Positions 10,118 to 18,750 are shown, counted from the stretch's first letter. The stretch is 54,097 nucleotides of DNA from Methanomassiliicoccales archaeon (GCA_004377185.1 SOIM01000027.1:1-54097); one strand, 5' to 3'. A program made the numbers and translations. Notes: a model not told the origin generated them from the letters alone.

Positions 10118-10915
10118 ATGAAATCTAAGAAATCCACATCAAAACGTAGTTTCCGCTTCTACTATTACATCTTTCTCTGCATTGAAGTGCTCATCCTAGC
10201 TGCCCTTCTCGCGGTCGAGCTTTTGGTTCCAAGTATTCCCGATGCTCTGACACAAGCTGCCGCACTAGCTTTCGGCGTAACGCTCACCGCCTTCCTGACG
10301 ACAATGACCTACGACTACATCAGCAGAACGACACAAAAGAGAGAATGGAATCGCAAGGATCAGAAGAGTATCTACTTGCCGATGTATGAGGAATTGAAAC
10401 GTGACAAGTTCTCGGTAGAACGGTATGAATACCCTAGCACCATGCGCCGTGATTCCGATGTGACAGTGAATGAGACAATCCTGGAAGTCATCAATCCATC
10501 ATATCTTGAGATTCTCAAAAAGCATGTGAACACTCACAATGGTTATACTGAGGCACGTCTCAAGTTTGTGAAGGCTATCGACGCCCTAGTAAGATCATAC
10601 CACCAGAAACTATTCCCAGAGGGATCAGGGAGACTTAACGACATTCTCAGGGGTGACCACCTATATCTTGCTGGGCTGTCTTTGTATGTCCGAACCGACC
10701 ATTTGGAGGAATACGCTAGCCAGTTCAACATCTTGAAAGAGAGGTACGCACACGTGACGATGGACCCCACAACCGCAATACAAGTTATCAAAGGTAAGGT
10801 TGAGTCATTGTCCGAGACTGGTGACTTTATCTCGGCCCATTCCACGATGGTGGAGAGCACAAAGAATCTCTTCGATGCCACGAGCAAAGAAATTCAGGAA
10901 CTCTATCAAATCTGA
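10118..10915 (+). CDS. two-TM membrane protein of unknown function
   Basis: 265 residues from the ATG at 10118, which follows GAGGTG by about ten bases; an earlier ATG at 10079 has no such site. A basic N-terminal tail (KSKKSTSKRSFRF) precedes two transmembrane helices at roughly residues 18-37 and 44-64 (VLILAALLAVELLV; AAALAFGVTLTAFLTT). The remaining about 190 residues are soluble, largely helical and cytoplasmic by the positive-inside rule. No known domain recognised. Membrane-anchored helical proteins of this shape occur near defence genes, but nothing here proves that role. Confidence 0.65.
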   Translation: MKSKKSTSKRSFRFYYYIFLCIEVLILAALLAVELLVPSIPDALTQAAALAFGVTLTAFLTTMTYDYISRTTQKREWNRKDQKSIYLPMYEELKRDKFSVERYEYPSTMRRDSDVTVNETILEVINPSYLEILKKHVNTHNGYTEARLKFVKAIDALVRSYHQKLFPEGSGRLNDILRGDHLYLAGLSLYVRTDHLEEYASQFNILKERYAHVTMDPTTAIQVIKGKVESLSETGDFISAHSTMVESTKNLFDATSKEIQELYQI

Positions 10916-10967
10916 TCCATGAGGAATATCCCACAAGGGATACTGGATTGACTTCTGAGGACCCGCG

Positions 10968-10982
10968 TAGCTCTCCCTCTCC
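10968..10982. repeat. 15-bp direct repeat, left copy
   Basis: TAGCTCTCCCTCTCC, identical to 11718-11732. The two copies bracket the winged-helix and coiled-coil gene pair, each being preceded by a short GGACCC/GGGTCC-like stretch. Confidence 0.6.
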
Positions 10983-10984
10983 AA

Positions 10985-11473
10985 ATGATTGAGCAGACGA
11001 TCAAGACAGTAACACTCAAAGCTTTTTACAACTCCCTCCTGTTATCATATTTGATATCGAAAATGTCACCAAAAAAATTAAGACCCCTTTTGCAGACTAG
11101 CCCCGCAGGGATGTATTCAGGCATGAGAAAAAATGGAGGGAGAGAGAAAAAAGAATCCCCCGTACACCAGGGCGCACCTCATGGCAAGTTTCATGGCGAC
11201 CTCTCTTCCTCCACACCAGACGGAACGGACGAGAAGATACTCACGCTGGCTGCAGACCGCCCAGTCACCCTGCTGAACATATCCAAGAGGATTGATATTC
11301 CTTTTGTCGAGTGCCTTCGCAGGGTAAGGGATCTTGAACGGAAGGGCTTTCTCGAGAGAATCGGTGACTTGTGCGAACCGGCACAGCTGCATCTCTACGT
11401 TGCAACCAAACAAGGGTCGGGACAGCGGAACGATGTTCAAGAAGAAGAAAGCAGAAGAGGATCCAGAGACTGA
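10985..11473 (+). CDS. winged-helix DNA-binding protein
   Basis: Up to 162 residues. The domain from about residue 80 to 125 (starting TDEKILTLAADRPVTLLNI, with a recognition helix around VECLRRVRDLERKGFLERIG) is a classic MarR/ArsR-type winged helix. The N-terminal 50 residues are basic and low in structure; ATG codons at 11063, 11111 and 11123 are alternative starts, and none has a strong ribosome site. It likely regulates its own operon. Its 3' end overlaps the next gene by 41 bases, a sign of translational linkage. Confidence 0.6.
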   Translation: MIEQTIKTVTLKAFYNSLLLSYLISKMSPKKLRPLLQTSPAGMYSGMRKNGGREKKESPVHQGAPHGKFHGDLSSSTPDGTDEKILTLAADRPVTLLNISKRIDIPFVECLRRVRDLERKGFLERIGDLCEPAQLHLYVATKQGSGQRNDVQEEESRRGSRD

Positions 11474-11708
11474 GCTCTCTCCGAACGAAGAGGATATCGA
11501 TCGGAGGTTTGCCGAGCTGGCGCAATATGAGAAGGACTTGAAGTCGAGAGAAGCTGACCTCCAGCAATGGCATAGCACGTTGTCCAAGTGGGCACGGGAT
11601 ATAGAAACCGAGAGAGAACATCTCTCTCAGTGGGGAGACGAGATTAGGAAAATCGCCCTCCAGGTCGCGGAAGAGAAGAAGATGAGGGAAGTGGCCGGAG
11701 GAATCTAG
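11433..11708 (+). CDS. coiled-coil protein, 91 residues
   Basis: Starts at the ATG in ACGATGTTCAAG, inside the 3' end of the winged-helix gene. After a lysine-rich N-terminus (MFKKKKAEEDPE) the product is one long charged helix with heptad spacing of hydrophobic residues (RRFAELAQYEKDL, LSKWARDIE), ending at TAG. No catalytic or binding motif is visible. Its overlap with the regulator suggests the two products work together or are stoichiometrically linked; function unknown. Confidence 0.55.
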   Translation: MFKKKKAEEDPETELSPNEEDIDRRFAELAQYEKDLKSREADLQQWHSTLSKWARDIETEREHLSQWGDEIRKIALQVAEEKKMREVAGGI

Positions 11709-11717
11709 GGTCCTGTA

Positions 11718-11732
11718 TAGCTCTCCCTCTCC
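11718..11732. repeat. 15-bp direct repeat, right copy
   Basis: TAGCTCTCCCTCTCC, same sequence and orientation as 10968-10982, ten bases after the coiled-coil gene ends. It may be a shared processing or termination signal, or a trace of insertion of the gene pair. Confidence 0.6.
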
Positions 11733-11993
11733 GACTGGTTTAAGAGAGGACTAATCACACACGATTCTGACACCAAGCCTGAAAGAAGCAGTTGAAAACC
11801 TCTGTTACATAGCCGAATTTGATCTCAGTGGGAGGATTGCGAATGGGCGTGTTTCTGCCACAAAAGAGCTTTGAGCAGTCACCTCATGGGAACAGGAAAG
11901 ACCTTGCTTGGCAGGAGAAGCGAGTTGTTTGGGGATTCGAGCCCAAAAGGACATGGATATCGCCGGGTCCGTTCGATATTCTCTGGCTGAAAT

Positions 11994-12297
11994 TCAATCT
12001 GCGGTTTTTTGCACCGAGACGATTGGCTGTTCCCAATACATCTCGAACTTTTCAAGGGCCACCTCGCCCCTTATCCGTGCATAGTATCTCTCTGTGGTCG
12101 CCACGCTTGTATGCCTCAACACCTTGGAGACAATCTCAATTGGCATACCTTTGTCCTTGCACATCTGAGCGAATGTTGGTCTCAGTCCCTCGAACCCTGT
12201 ACTTCTCATAATGGATACCAATCTCACTGTTCGCATCTCTAGCCGTCTTCACGAACTCCTCCTTGAATGCCTTGTACCACTCCTCTGCGTCTATCAT
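11994..12297 (-). pseudogene. frameshifted C-terminal fragment of a tyrosine recombinase
   Basis: From an ATG at 12297 preceded by GAGGTGG, the frame reads MIDAEEWYKAFKEEF... to about HYEKYR near 12195. The integrase signature continues in another frame: LRPTFAQMCKDKG, VSKVLRHTSVATTERYY, with the box II Arg, the His of RHT and the catalytic Tyr, ending at 11994. The box I Arg region and N-terminal domain are absent. This is a remnant of an integrase, broken by a frameshift and 5' truncation, at the downstream end of the integrated gene block. Confidence 0.65.
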
Positions 12298-12416
12298 GGT
12301 CCCACCTCAATCTGTCCTCCCACTTTCGATTCTCACGACATCCTTCGCCTCTGGATTCCTCCAGCCTGACCGCTTCTTCCGTCTTCGCTTCTCGATGAGT
12401 TTTGGGTTTAGGACAC

Positions 12417-12932
12417 CTATCTTACACGAATCCTCGTTGGCCTATCGTCAATACTCGTGATGAAAATCTTCCCACCCTCCTCAGCATATCTGACGTAGGT
12501 GTTTGAGACATCGTTCCGTCTACACCAATCAACAACATGTGCATCTGAATCCCTTGAAAGGCTTCTGTCTGTTGTATATGCGGAGACTGAACCGTCCTTA
12601 GCCTTTATCTGGCTCCCTCTCATCACATAGGTCTGTCCTCTGTCAAAGAATCTGCGGGTCTCTGGTGTTTTGGGAACGAACATAGCAGCACCGCTTCCCC
12701 TCCTCAGAAGATAGTGGCCTTCTTGCTCATCCACAATCACTGCTCTTTCCCTGATTTCCTCTCCAGCACCCGTTACCCGCTTAATGATGACAACATCACC
12801 GTGTCTGGCAATGGGAACCACTCTATCAGGAGTTCCTTCTGGACCTTCCATCAGTCTCTCCAGGTCCCCATAAAGCTCTCTTTCTTGGTCTGCGTACATG
12901 TCCTCAAGAGATTTCGGTCTTCGTCTTCTCAT
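12417..12932 (-). CDS. hypothetical basic protein, 171 residues
   Basis: Strong ribosome site GGAGGTG six bases before the ATG. The product starts with an Arg-rich stretch (MRRRRPKSLEDMYADQE) and contains a beta-rich middle (GDVVIIKRVTG, ERAVIVDEQEGHYLLRRG) reminiscent of small OB or SH3-like folds. I recognise no family. It sits in the same-strand block with two integrase genes and a zinc-ribbon gene, so it is probably cargo or a maintenance gene of that element. Confidence 0.65.
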   Translation of the reverse strand: MRRRRPKSLEDMYADQERELYGDLERLMEGPEGTPDRVVPIARHGDVVIIKRVTGAGEEIRERAVIVDEQEGHYLLRRGSGAAMFVPKTPETRRFFDRGQTYVMRGSQIKAKDGSVSAYTTDRSLSRDSDAHVVDWCRRNDVSNTYVRYAEEGGKIFITSIDDRPTRIRVR

Positions 12933-13043
12933 TTCAGCACCTCCTCACATGACTCAAAGCGACCCAAGGGTAGAAATCACTTTCGCTTGATGAAAGAAAT
13001 CTGCACTCTCGATTTCATCTCTTCTGTAATGGGTCATTCTCTC

Positions 13044-13412
13044 TCACCACACATATCCTCTTCCATGGCAAAGTGAGCATCCGTTCCCATTGCATTTCGG
13101 ACATTTCTCCCAGCCATACATGGTACTCACCCAACCCTCGCCCCAACACACATTGCATCTTCCACCCCTGCGACCATCACCGGAACCGTAACACTTGGGG
13201 CATTTCTCATATCTTGCCTTCTTCGAGGTGGTGGATGAGAATGTGGATAATGGTGATGGTGATGTCAGATTCTTTCCACATTCCATACAGTATTTTGCAT
13301 CTGATGGATTACTCTTTCCGCATGATGAGCAGAACGGAATGCTATTGCCCCCCTGACCTCTGTTTTGCGGAACGACCACTACGGAGATAACTCTTTCTGT
13401 GGTGCAGGTCAT
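13044..13412 (-). CDS. zinc-ribbon / DnaJ-type zinc finger protein
   Basis: 122 residues. An N-terminal zinc ribbon (FCSSCGKSNPSDAKYCMECG) is followed by a Ser/Thr linker and then by DnaJ-like CxxCxGxG repeats (CPKCYGSGDG, CNVCWGEGW, CPKCNGNGC, CHGRGYVW), enough for two more zinc sites. Such proteins act as adaptors in protein or nucleic-acid binding; no J domain is present. The ATG overlaps the stop of a 35-codon frame upstream (ATGA), consistent with translational coupling, since no separate ribosome site is seen. Confidence 0.65.
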   Translation of the reverse strand: MTCTTERVISVVVVPQNRGQGGNSIPFCSSCGKSNPSDAKYCMECGKNLTSPSPLSTFSSTTSKKARYEKCPKCYGSGDGRRGGRCNVCWGEGWVSTMYGWEKCPKCNGNGCSLCHGRGYVW

Positions 13413-13516
13413 GCTTGCCTACGACCGATTCCCTCTCGCTCCGATTTCTTGGGCTTAGCGGATTGACTGGTGAAGGGACTAGTGAAGTCGAAAACGTTGT
13501 CCACCGATTGCCCCAC
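13409..13516 (-). CDS. possible coupled small ORF, 35 residues
   Basis: GTG-initiated frame lying between the 132-residue gene (stop at 13520) and the zinc-finger gene (start at 13412), overlapping the latter by four bases. The peptide begins MGQSVDNVFDFTSPF and ends in a basic tail. Its only support is the tight junctions on both sides; no family recognised. Confidence 0.35.
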   Translation of the reverse strand: MGQSVDNVFDFTSPFTSQSAKPKKSEREGIGRRQA

Positions 13517-13519
13517 CAA

Positions 13520-13918
13520 TTAATTATCACCGAGCCCCAAGCTCTCCTTCTGCAGTTCCCAAGGTATTTCCCAGAATGGGAGGTCGGGAAGAACCTTCAA
13601 TTTCATCACGCATTTTCTTCTTGGTCGCATAGAGAACAGGCAGAATGACCCAAATAACTCTCTCTGATGGCAGAATCGTGTGACCTGCTCACTAGTGGGA
13701 AGTTCACTAAATATCGCCACTTGTCGGATGTCCCTCTGTTTGTAGTGCATCAGCACGTACTTCTGCTCCTCGGGAGGGATATCCCAATTCAACTTCGGTT
13801 GTCGCTTCTGGGCGGTTCTGGTGCGTTTTGGTGAGCCTTTCCGAGGAGGGTCGATGTTGTGGTCTGCGGCTTTCCGCAGGACTCCACCAATCCAATCCCT
13901 GACGTTCCTGGGCATCAT
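13520..13918 (-). CDS. hypothetical basic protein coupled to integrase
   Basis: 132 residues. Its ATG overlaps the integrase stop (ATGA) and GGAGG lies just upstream, so the two are translated together. The product is basic (KGSPKRTRTAQKRQPK near residue 28-43) and may bind nucleic acid. I do not recognise a domain. By position it could be an excisionase-like or accessory factor of the integrase, which is inference from context only. Confidence 0.55.
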   Translation of the reverse strand: MMPRNVRDWIGGVLRKAADHNIDPPRKGSPKRTRTAQKRQPKLNWDIPPEEQKYVLMHYKQRDIRQVAIFSELPTSEQVTRFCHQRELFGSFCLFSMRPRRKCVMKLKVLPDLPFWEIPWELQKESLGLGDN

Positions 13919-14535
13919 AGGACCTCCAAGGGAATGATCGGCTTCTCCTCCATCTCCTGGGCACGGTCTTCCAGACTGAGGTCTCCGTAGTACTCCAGGA
14001 TTGTTCTCACGCTGTCACCCGTGTTCTGTTGAACGACCTTCATATCCCGACCAACCCGTCTGCTCATCCGCATGAACGTTCCTCTGCAGTAGTGCCACGT
14101 ACAGTACGTCTCACCTTCAGGAACGACCTTCCCGTTGACCTTCCGAGTTCCATCGCTGATTTTGATGCCTGCGACCTTGCACCATCGCTTGACCTTCCTC
14201 TCTGCCGTCTTCCAGGAGAATGGGAACAGCCGTTGGTCTTTCGTGCTCCTCTCGTTCAGGTACATCTGCAGGAGGTTCCCCACGGGCTGGGTGAAGATAA
14301 CATTCCTCCACTCATCCTTCTTGTGATCGTAGGCGAGCACAGCGTTCTCGTCGAAATTGATGTTCGAGGTGATCACCCCTACTACCTCGCTCACCCTCAG
14401 CCCTGTGTCGATGCCGAAGGCAATGAGAGCCTTGTCCTCCAGAATTGCGATAGAAGACAGGAGCTGTCGGACGTCCGCCTCGTTGAAGTACTTGTCCGTT
14501 CTGCTGACATTAATGGACATTCCGTTCGTTTTCAT
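13915..14535 (-). CDS. tyrosine recombinase, catalytic-domain-only form
   Basis: 206 residues covering the catalytic core: box I Arg in GIDTGLRVSEV, a Lys strand (YDHKKDEWR), the HxxR box as WHYCRGTF, a GDS in place of the usual GH, and the catalytic Tyr in ILEYYGDLS. The N-terminal SAM-like core-binding domain usual in such integrases is missing. The ATG follows a purine-rich GGGAAGGGAGGG, with a second ATG at 14520. It heads a minus-strand block with accessory genes, so it likely mobilised this element. An inverted repeat covers its predicted transcription start. Confidence 0.75.
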   Translation of the reverse strand: MKTNGMSINVSRTDKYFNEADVRQLLSSIAILEDKALIAFGIDTGLRVSEVVGVITSNINFDENAVLAYDHKKDEWRNVIFTQPVGNLLQMYLNERSTKDQRLFPFSWKTAERKVKRWCKVAGIKISDGTRKVNGKVVPEGETYCTWHYCRGTFMRMSRRVGRDMKVVQQNTGDSVRTILEYYGDLSLEDRAQEMEEKPIIPLEVL

Positions 14536-14552
14536 GCCCTCCCTTCCCTTCT

Positions 14553-14590
14553 GACAGAGGGCGGAGAGCCCTCATCTGTCTGTTTATACT
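14553..14590 (-). promoter_or_regulatory. TATA box and palindrome upstream of integrase
   Basis: On the minus strand a TATAAA lies at 14583-14588. About 25 bases downstream, overlapping the predicted start point, is an inverted repeat whose arms are GACAGAGGGC and GCCC..TCTGTC (14553-14580). Overlap of a palindrome with the start point is typical of a repressor site; it could also fold as an RNA hairpin in the leader. Confidence 0.5.
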
Positions 14591-14639
14591 GTGAAAGCGG
14601 ACCTATTTGAAGGTTGCTGTAGCGATTCCAACGGCCTAT

Positions 14640-17156
14640 TCAGATTCGAGTATATGTGACACGTTCCCTTCGAGGTTTTTCGGGGACTTTCTTGAGCTCG
14701 AGTTGATCGAACAAGGCTCGCTGTCCTTCATCCTCTATTTCCTCCGCTTGCTTTCTCAATTCCTCTGCCTTTTCTCTTCTCTTCAATATATCAGTGGCGA
14801 TGGATTCTTGAACGCTAAGTGGTGGGACTGGTATCCGTATTCTCTTCAAGTCTTCTTCAGAAATCCTTTGAGACATTTCACCTGTAGCGTAGACATCCAT
14901 AAGGTCCAAGAACTGTCGAGTTCTAAAGAGGTAGTATAGGTATTCTCGATTCGCACCTTCTTTCACTGTTAGGGCCGAAACTTCCCTGACTAAAAGCGCC
15001 CCCTCGAAGTCCTTTGGAACTACTGCAATAGCCCCTCTGTCAGGCCATCTTCGAGAAACCAGTATTTGCCCTTCGTGGACTGTTATAGTGCTCTGGGTAA
15101 TACCTTTGCCTTTTCTAAATCTCCTTCTAATCTTCCCATTCCTGACATCTATGTCGTTGATTTCAACATACAAGAAGTCCTTTTCAGGCTCTTTTTTTGG
15201 ATTGTAACGTTCCTTACTGAAGTCAGCAACTTTGCCCAGTCTTTCCAAGTCATAGGGCGAACCCTCAAACATCTTCAGAACCTCACGTGAGTCCTTGACG
15301 AAATATTTCGGGTCTATTCTCCCCGTATTTGTGTGGCCCAAACAACGGTCCAGTTCTCTGAAAGTTATCCAATCATCAGGAGTTGTCTTTCCTCGGTATG
15401 CTTCGAGAACAGTGTCAAAATCACTGACATCATGTTTACCTCTGGAATCAAAGCCGATATGGTCAACTTTCTTAACGAATATCTCATAGTCCTCTGGCAC
15501 CTCTTTGACTTTCTCCAGAAATAGAAGGCTACCTCTTACACCTGTCCCCGAAGGTCTAAAGGCCCATATCGGCAAGGCAATCAAAGCAAGTATTTTGCAA
15601 TGCTTCTTTATGTAGTCTCGGACATACCTCAATGACTTGACTGAGTAAATTCCTTGAGGCAGGACAATGCCCGCCTTACCACCCCAGTCCAGAAGCTTAA
15701 TAATTCGTTCTATGAACAATACCTCTTTGGTTACCGATATAGGCTTGCCTTTTCTCATTCCTAGCTCAAACTTCTCCAAAACCGACGGTTCTTTTTCCAC
15801 GCCAGCAAAGGGTGGGTTTGAAAGAGCACATTGAAATGTCCCTTCTCTAATCTCCTTCTTAGTGTATTCTGGTGCATCTTCGTTCAAGTATAATCCATTG
15901 AGATTGAAGATTCCACTATGTCCATCGCCGTGCATTATCATATTCATTTTGGCAACCCGTGCCATCCTATCGTTGATGTCAGTTCCGAACAGATTGTTCT
16001 CAGCAAAGTACCGAATCTTATCCTTGATTTCCGAGTAACCTAGGTTTGGCATCTCCCTTTTTATTCTATCCTTCACATGTCTAATTGTCATTATTAGGAA
16101 ACCTGCACTTCCGCATGCAGGATCTATGATTCTATCATTTGAACTTGGATTGAGCATCCTCACCATGTAATCTACGAGAGTGCGAGCCGTGAAGAATTGT
16201 CCAAGTTCTCCTCGAAAGGTGCTGCCTACCATTTCCTCAAAAACATATCCCTTAATGTCAGCTCCTTTGATGTTCTCTGTTGTCTCCAGTAGATTGTAGC
16301 TTTGTAGCTGTTGCACGACCTGCCATATCGTATAATCGTCCAGTTCAAGAGTTACAGTTTCGGCTTTGGTGAACTTAGACTCAAAAACGTCTCTATACCT
16401 AGTGGATTTCTTGGCCCTATCGAATAGTTTTCTTACTCTCCCAGCAGTTTCTTTAGGTTCTTCTTTCCCCAAAACTACGAATTCATAGTAGTTGGGCGTT
16501 TCACGTTCATCGTACAGTTTCAGGAAGAGAAGTTTACACAACTCGTCAAAGGCTTTGGCGGGGTCATGTCCTTCTTTCGCCCATATCAAATCATGGCAAG
16601 TTCTCATAACTGCTTTTAGCTTCTGTTCGCTCTTAAATGCTGGAAGAATATGGGTTTTGGGTAATCGAGTTAGGACGGGTTTCCTCTCCATCCAATAGGG
16701 TATGTTTCCTATGGGGGTTGATTTCCTTGGATAAGGCGAAGTTCTGAAAAAAAGGGTTTTGTCCAAATTGGACCAGAAGTAGTATTCGGCTCCCAGATTT
16801 CTTGCGTATCCTTCAGCCTTGGCAATGTCCTTCTTCGACCTCGGTGGCTCAACCTCCCCCTCAATAAACGGTTCTGTTCTTTCAAAATCTCGGTATACTA
16901 CGATGTCGGCTCTCATTGGTTTTGACGGGTCGGCCTCAATACCCGCGGGAACCTCTATTTCGATTTGTCTGCTTTCGTAGTTGTATTCATGAATCAGTCT
17001 CTGCACCCAGAAATACCTTACCTTTTCTTCAGGTTGATCGATTTTTCTCAAGATTCTCTGCAAAAGCTCCGTTCTTATGGCATGATAGTTGTAGGGAGTA
17101 ATCTCCTTAAGTTTTCTCTCTATCTCAGGCAGTAGTCGTTGTGGACTCCGCTTCAC
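14640..17156 (-). CDS. nuclease-like/N6-adenine methylase/specificity fusion protein
   Basis: 838 residues. N-terminal domain (1-150) resembles the HsdR-N PD-(D/E)XK nuclease: RADIVVYRD is present, but the strand that should read ExK reads EGEVE near residue 98, so catalysis is doubtful. The N6 methylase core follows: DPACGSAGFL near 344 (AdoMet motif I) and NPPF near 445 (catalytic motif IV). From about 620 the chain continues as one HsdS-like target-recognition domain with a C-terminal helix (ending VPPLSVQESIATDILKRRE...). This is a type I-derived M-S fusion with similarity in build to type IIG enzymes. Its ATG overlaps the AbrB-like gene. It is collinear over about 600 residues with the HsdM at 34673, so the two are paralogues. 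It most likely methylates adenines at one half-site. Confidence 0.85.
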   Translation of the reverse strand: MKRSPQRLLPEIERKLKEITPYNYHAIRTELLQRILRKIDQPEEKVRYFWVQRLIHEYNYESRQIEIEVPAGIEADPSKPMRADIVVYRDFERTEPFIEGEVEPPRSKKDIAKAEGYARNLGAEYYFWSNLDKTLFFRTSPYPRKSTPIGNIPYWMERKPVLTRLPKTHILPAFKSEQKLKAVMRTCHDLIWAKEGHDPAKAFDELCKLLFLKLYDERETPNYYEFVVLGKEEPKETAGRVRKLFDRAKKSTRYRDVFESKFTKAETVTLELDDYTIWQVVQQLQSYNLLETTENIKGADIKGYVFEEMVGSTFRGELGQFFTARTLVDYMVRMLNPSSNDRIIDPACGSAGFLIMTIRHVKDRIKREMPNLGYSEIKDKIRYFAENNLFGTDINDRMARVAKMNMIMHGDGHSGIFNLNGLYLNEDAPEYTKKEIREGTFQCALSNPPFAGVEKEPSVLEKFELGMRKGKPISVTKEVLFIERIIKLLDWGGKAGIVLPQGIYSVKSLRYVRDYIKKHCKILALIALPIWAFRPSGTGVRGSLLFLEKVKEVPEDYEIFVKKVDHIGFDSRGKHDVSDFDTVLEAYRGKTTPDDWITFRELDRCLGHTNTGRIDPKYFVKDSREVLKMFEGSPYDLERLGKVADFSKERYNPKKEPEKDFLYVEINDIDVRNGKIRRRFRKGKGITQSTITVHEGQILVSRRWPDRGAIAVVPKDFEGALLVREVSALTVKEGANREYLYYLFRTRQFLDLMDVYATGEMSQRISEEDLKRIRIPVPPLSVQESIATDILKRREKAEELRKQAEEIEDEGQRALFDQLELKKVPEKPRRERVTYTRI

Positions 17157-17350
17157 TTTCCACCCTCCCGTTCTATCGGTTTAACCACGATTACGATTTC
17201 GTCTCCCCTTGCTTGCAGTTTCCAGCTCAACCGATCTCCTTGTTTTAGTTTGAATTGCTTCACGATACTCATTGGCAAGGTTGTTCTTAGGCTTCTGCTC
17301 TTTGAGGAAGCAGGTGTTAAGACAGTTACCTCTCCTTCCATCGCATTCAT
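17153..17350 (-). CDS. AbrB/SpoVT-like regulator
   Basis: About 65 residues from the ATG at 17350 (GAGAGGATTC upstream); a TTG at 17362 is less likely. The sequence VTVLTPASSKSRSLRTTLP, then KQFKLKQGDRLSWKL, is the swapped-hairpin AbrB fold. It overlaps the start of the methylase-fusion gene by four bases and should control expression of that gene. Delayed or autorepressed methylase expression is a common logic for restriction-modification controllers. Confidence 0.7.
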   Translation of the reverse strand: MNAMEGEVTVLTPASSKSRSLRTTLPMSIVKQFKLKQGDRLSWKLQARGDEIVIVVKPIEREGGK

Positions 17351-17369
17351 GAATCCTCTCAATCACTCA

Positions 17370-17382
17370 GTTATATATAATC
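17370..17382 (-). promoter_or_regulatory. TATA-box promoter of AbrB-methylase operon
   Basis: The sequence TTATATATAAC on the minus strand is centred about 25 bases before the ATG at 17350. This is the spacing for a nearly leaderless archaeal transcript. Confidence 0.6.
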
Positions 17383-17582
17383 TTTTACCTATCGAGGAGC
17401 ATAGGATAGTACCTAGAATCTTGGTCAGCACTATGTCAACGATTGAAGCCTAGACCCCGAATCTTGTGTGGCTTGACATAATTCCCTAATGAAATAGGTG
17501 TTTCTCTGTCCATCGGAAAGCAACTTATATCAGCCTCTCTCTATTTCTCCTTTCGGAGAAACCTCGTTGATTCCCAGAACAC

Positions 17583-17615
17583 GACACCCTCGTGTTTGCC
17601 ATTGGGAGGCATCCG
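17583..17615. repeat. 33-bp diverged direct repeat, copy 1 (after HNH gene)
   Basis: Begins GACACCCTCGTGTTTGCC and ends GGGAGGCATCCG. It matches 18751-18783 at all but four or five positions, and together the copies bracket the HNH nuclease gene. Each contains a small hairpin TTGCC...GGCA. Confidence 0.65.
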
Positions 17616-17674
17616 AATGTTCCTTCCTGCATCCATTTCAAACCCCATTTCGTCCAGAGGGATAGTCCTCAGAA

Positions 17675-18703
17675 TCAGGCGTCTCTAAACTTGTCTAGTC
17701 GGTATCGCAACGCCTCGACCGCTGGTAGCAAATCCATTTTTGGTGGCAGATTCGGCAAACGCCGTCCTTCACATTCCAGTATGCAGTTAGCGGCGGCGCT
17801 GGCTCGGAACTCATCGTCCGCGGTCACAAGGACTCGCAAATCTTCGTCTGGAACCCACGCATATTCGTCAAAGAGAATGTGGTGATTCCTGCAAAGCAGG
17901 ATGCCGTTGCGAACATCAAGCGACGTACCACGATTCTCGATAGGGATTATGTGCGCAGCCTCAAGCCCTACGATGCGACCATGAACGCGGTAGCCAACCT
18001 CACACATACTGCACTTCTCGTTGTACGCCCGGCGTACTGCCACTCCGAACCTCATGTCCCGCTGAGTTCTCAGTGTCTCCAACCTCAATAGTGATTCTTG
18101 CTCAAACGGCTGGAAGGCAGGAACTGTTCTACCAGCTACTGGGTCTTCGTCCCACTTGATTGGCTCGCCTTTCAGGATGAAGTGCGTACCATCAAAGCCT
18201 GTTACATATGCCAAACCAAGCACTTCGTAGGAGCTTTCTCCAGGCTTTGCGATTCGTTGTCGTAGAACGCCCACGGGAACCCGGTCTTCTATGCACATCA
18301 GTAGAGACCTATTAGTGTCCAAATCCATGTCTGTTTTCCCTTTTCGACCCTCAGGTGTATAGTGGTATATCCATGATCCATCAGGAAAGACTTCGGGTTC
18401 TCGGTCCGGGTATGGGCCGCGCAACGTTTCCCTCACCCACAGTGCGTGAGAGGACCTGCTAGGTTTATAGATGCCCTTCTGGCCGCGGAACCCCATCAGC
18501 AAGTCACGGAGTTCCCTGCTCTCGATGACCGAGCCAGTATTGGACCTTATTAACAGCAGTTGTCTACGCATGTTCTGGTCCTTGATATTCTCCAGAGGAT
18601 CTACCACTCTTACATGCCCCCAGAGACCGCCCACCATCCTCGCAATGTTGATGGCAAAGCGAGGGTGATTGGTGGGCAGTCGATATCCTAATGTCCTGTG
18701 CAT
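17675..18703 (-). CDS. HNH endonuclease, probable modified-DNA restriction enzyme
   Basis: 342 residues. The C-terminal third is an HNH/McrA-type nuclease: CSMCEVGYRVHG supplies the first zinc pair, EAAHIIPIENRGT the HH of the catalytic motif, NGILLCRNHHILFDE the Asn-His and second zinc residues. The N-terminal two thirds (from about residue 60, FRGQKGIYKPSRSSHALWVRE) resembles SRA/YDG-like domains found in type IV enzymes that flip modified bases. This is a single-gene, modification-dependent restriction candidate. Its flanking repeats suggest arrival as a unit. Confidence 0.75.
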   Translation of the reverse strand: MHRTLGYRLPTNHPRFAINIARMVGGLWGHVRVVDPLENIKDQNMRRQLLLIRSNTGSVIESRELRDLLMGFRGQKGIYKPSRSSHALWVRETLRGPYPDREPEVFPDGSWIYHYTPEGRKGKTDMDLDTNRSLLMCIEDRVPVGVLRQRIAKPGESSYEVLGLAYVTGFDGTHFILKGEPIKWDEDPVAGRTVPAFQPFEQESLLRLETLRTQRDMRFGVAVRRAYNEKCSMCEVGYRVHGRIVGLEAAHIIPIENRGTSLDVRNGILLCRNHHILFDEYAWVPDEDLRVLVTADDEFRASAAANCILECEGRRLPNLPPKMDLLPAVEALRYRLDKFRDA

Positions 18704-18750
18704 AGATTAAGATTACCGTCAGTGTCGCAGGTCACTGCCGCTCATAACAT

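Noticed and set aside
11935..11990. tRNA gene end as integration target (GGGGATTCGAGCCC)
   Set aside because: T-loop would be eight bases long and no other tRNA arms are found.
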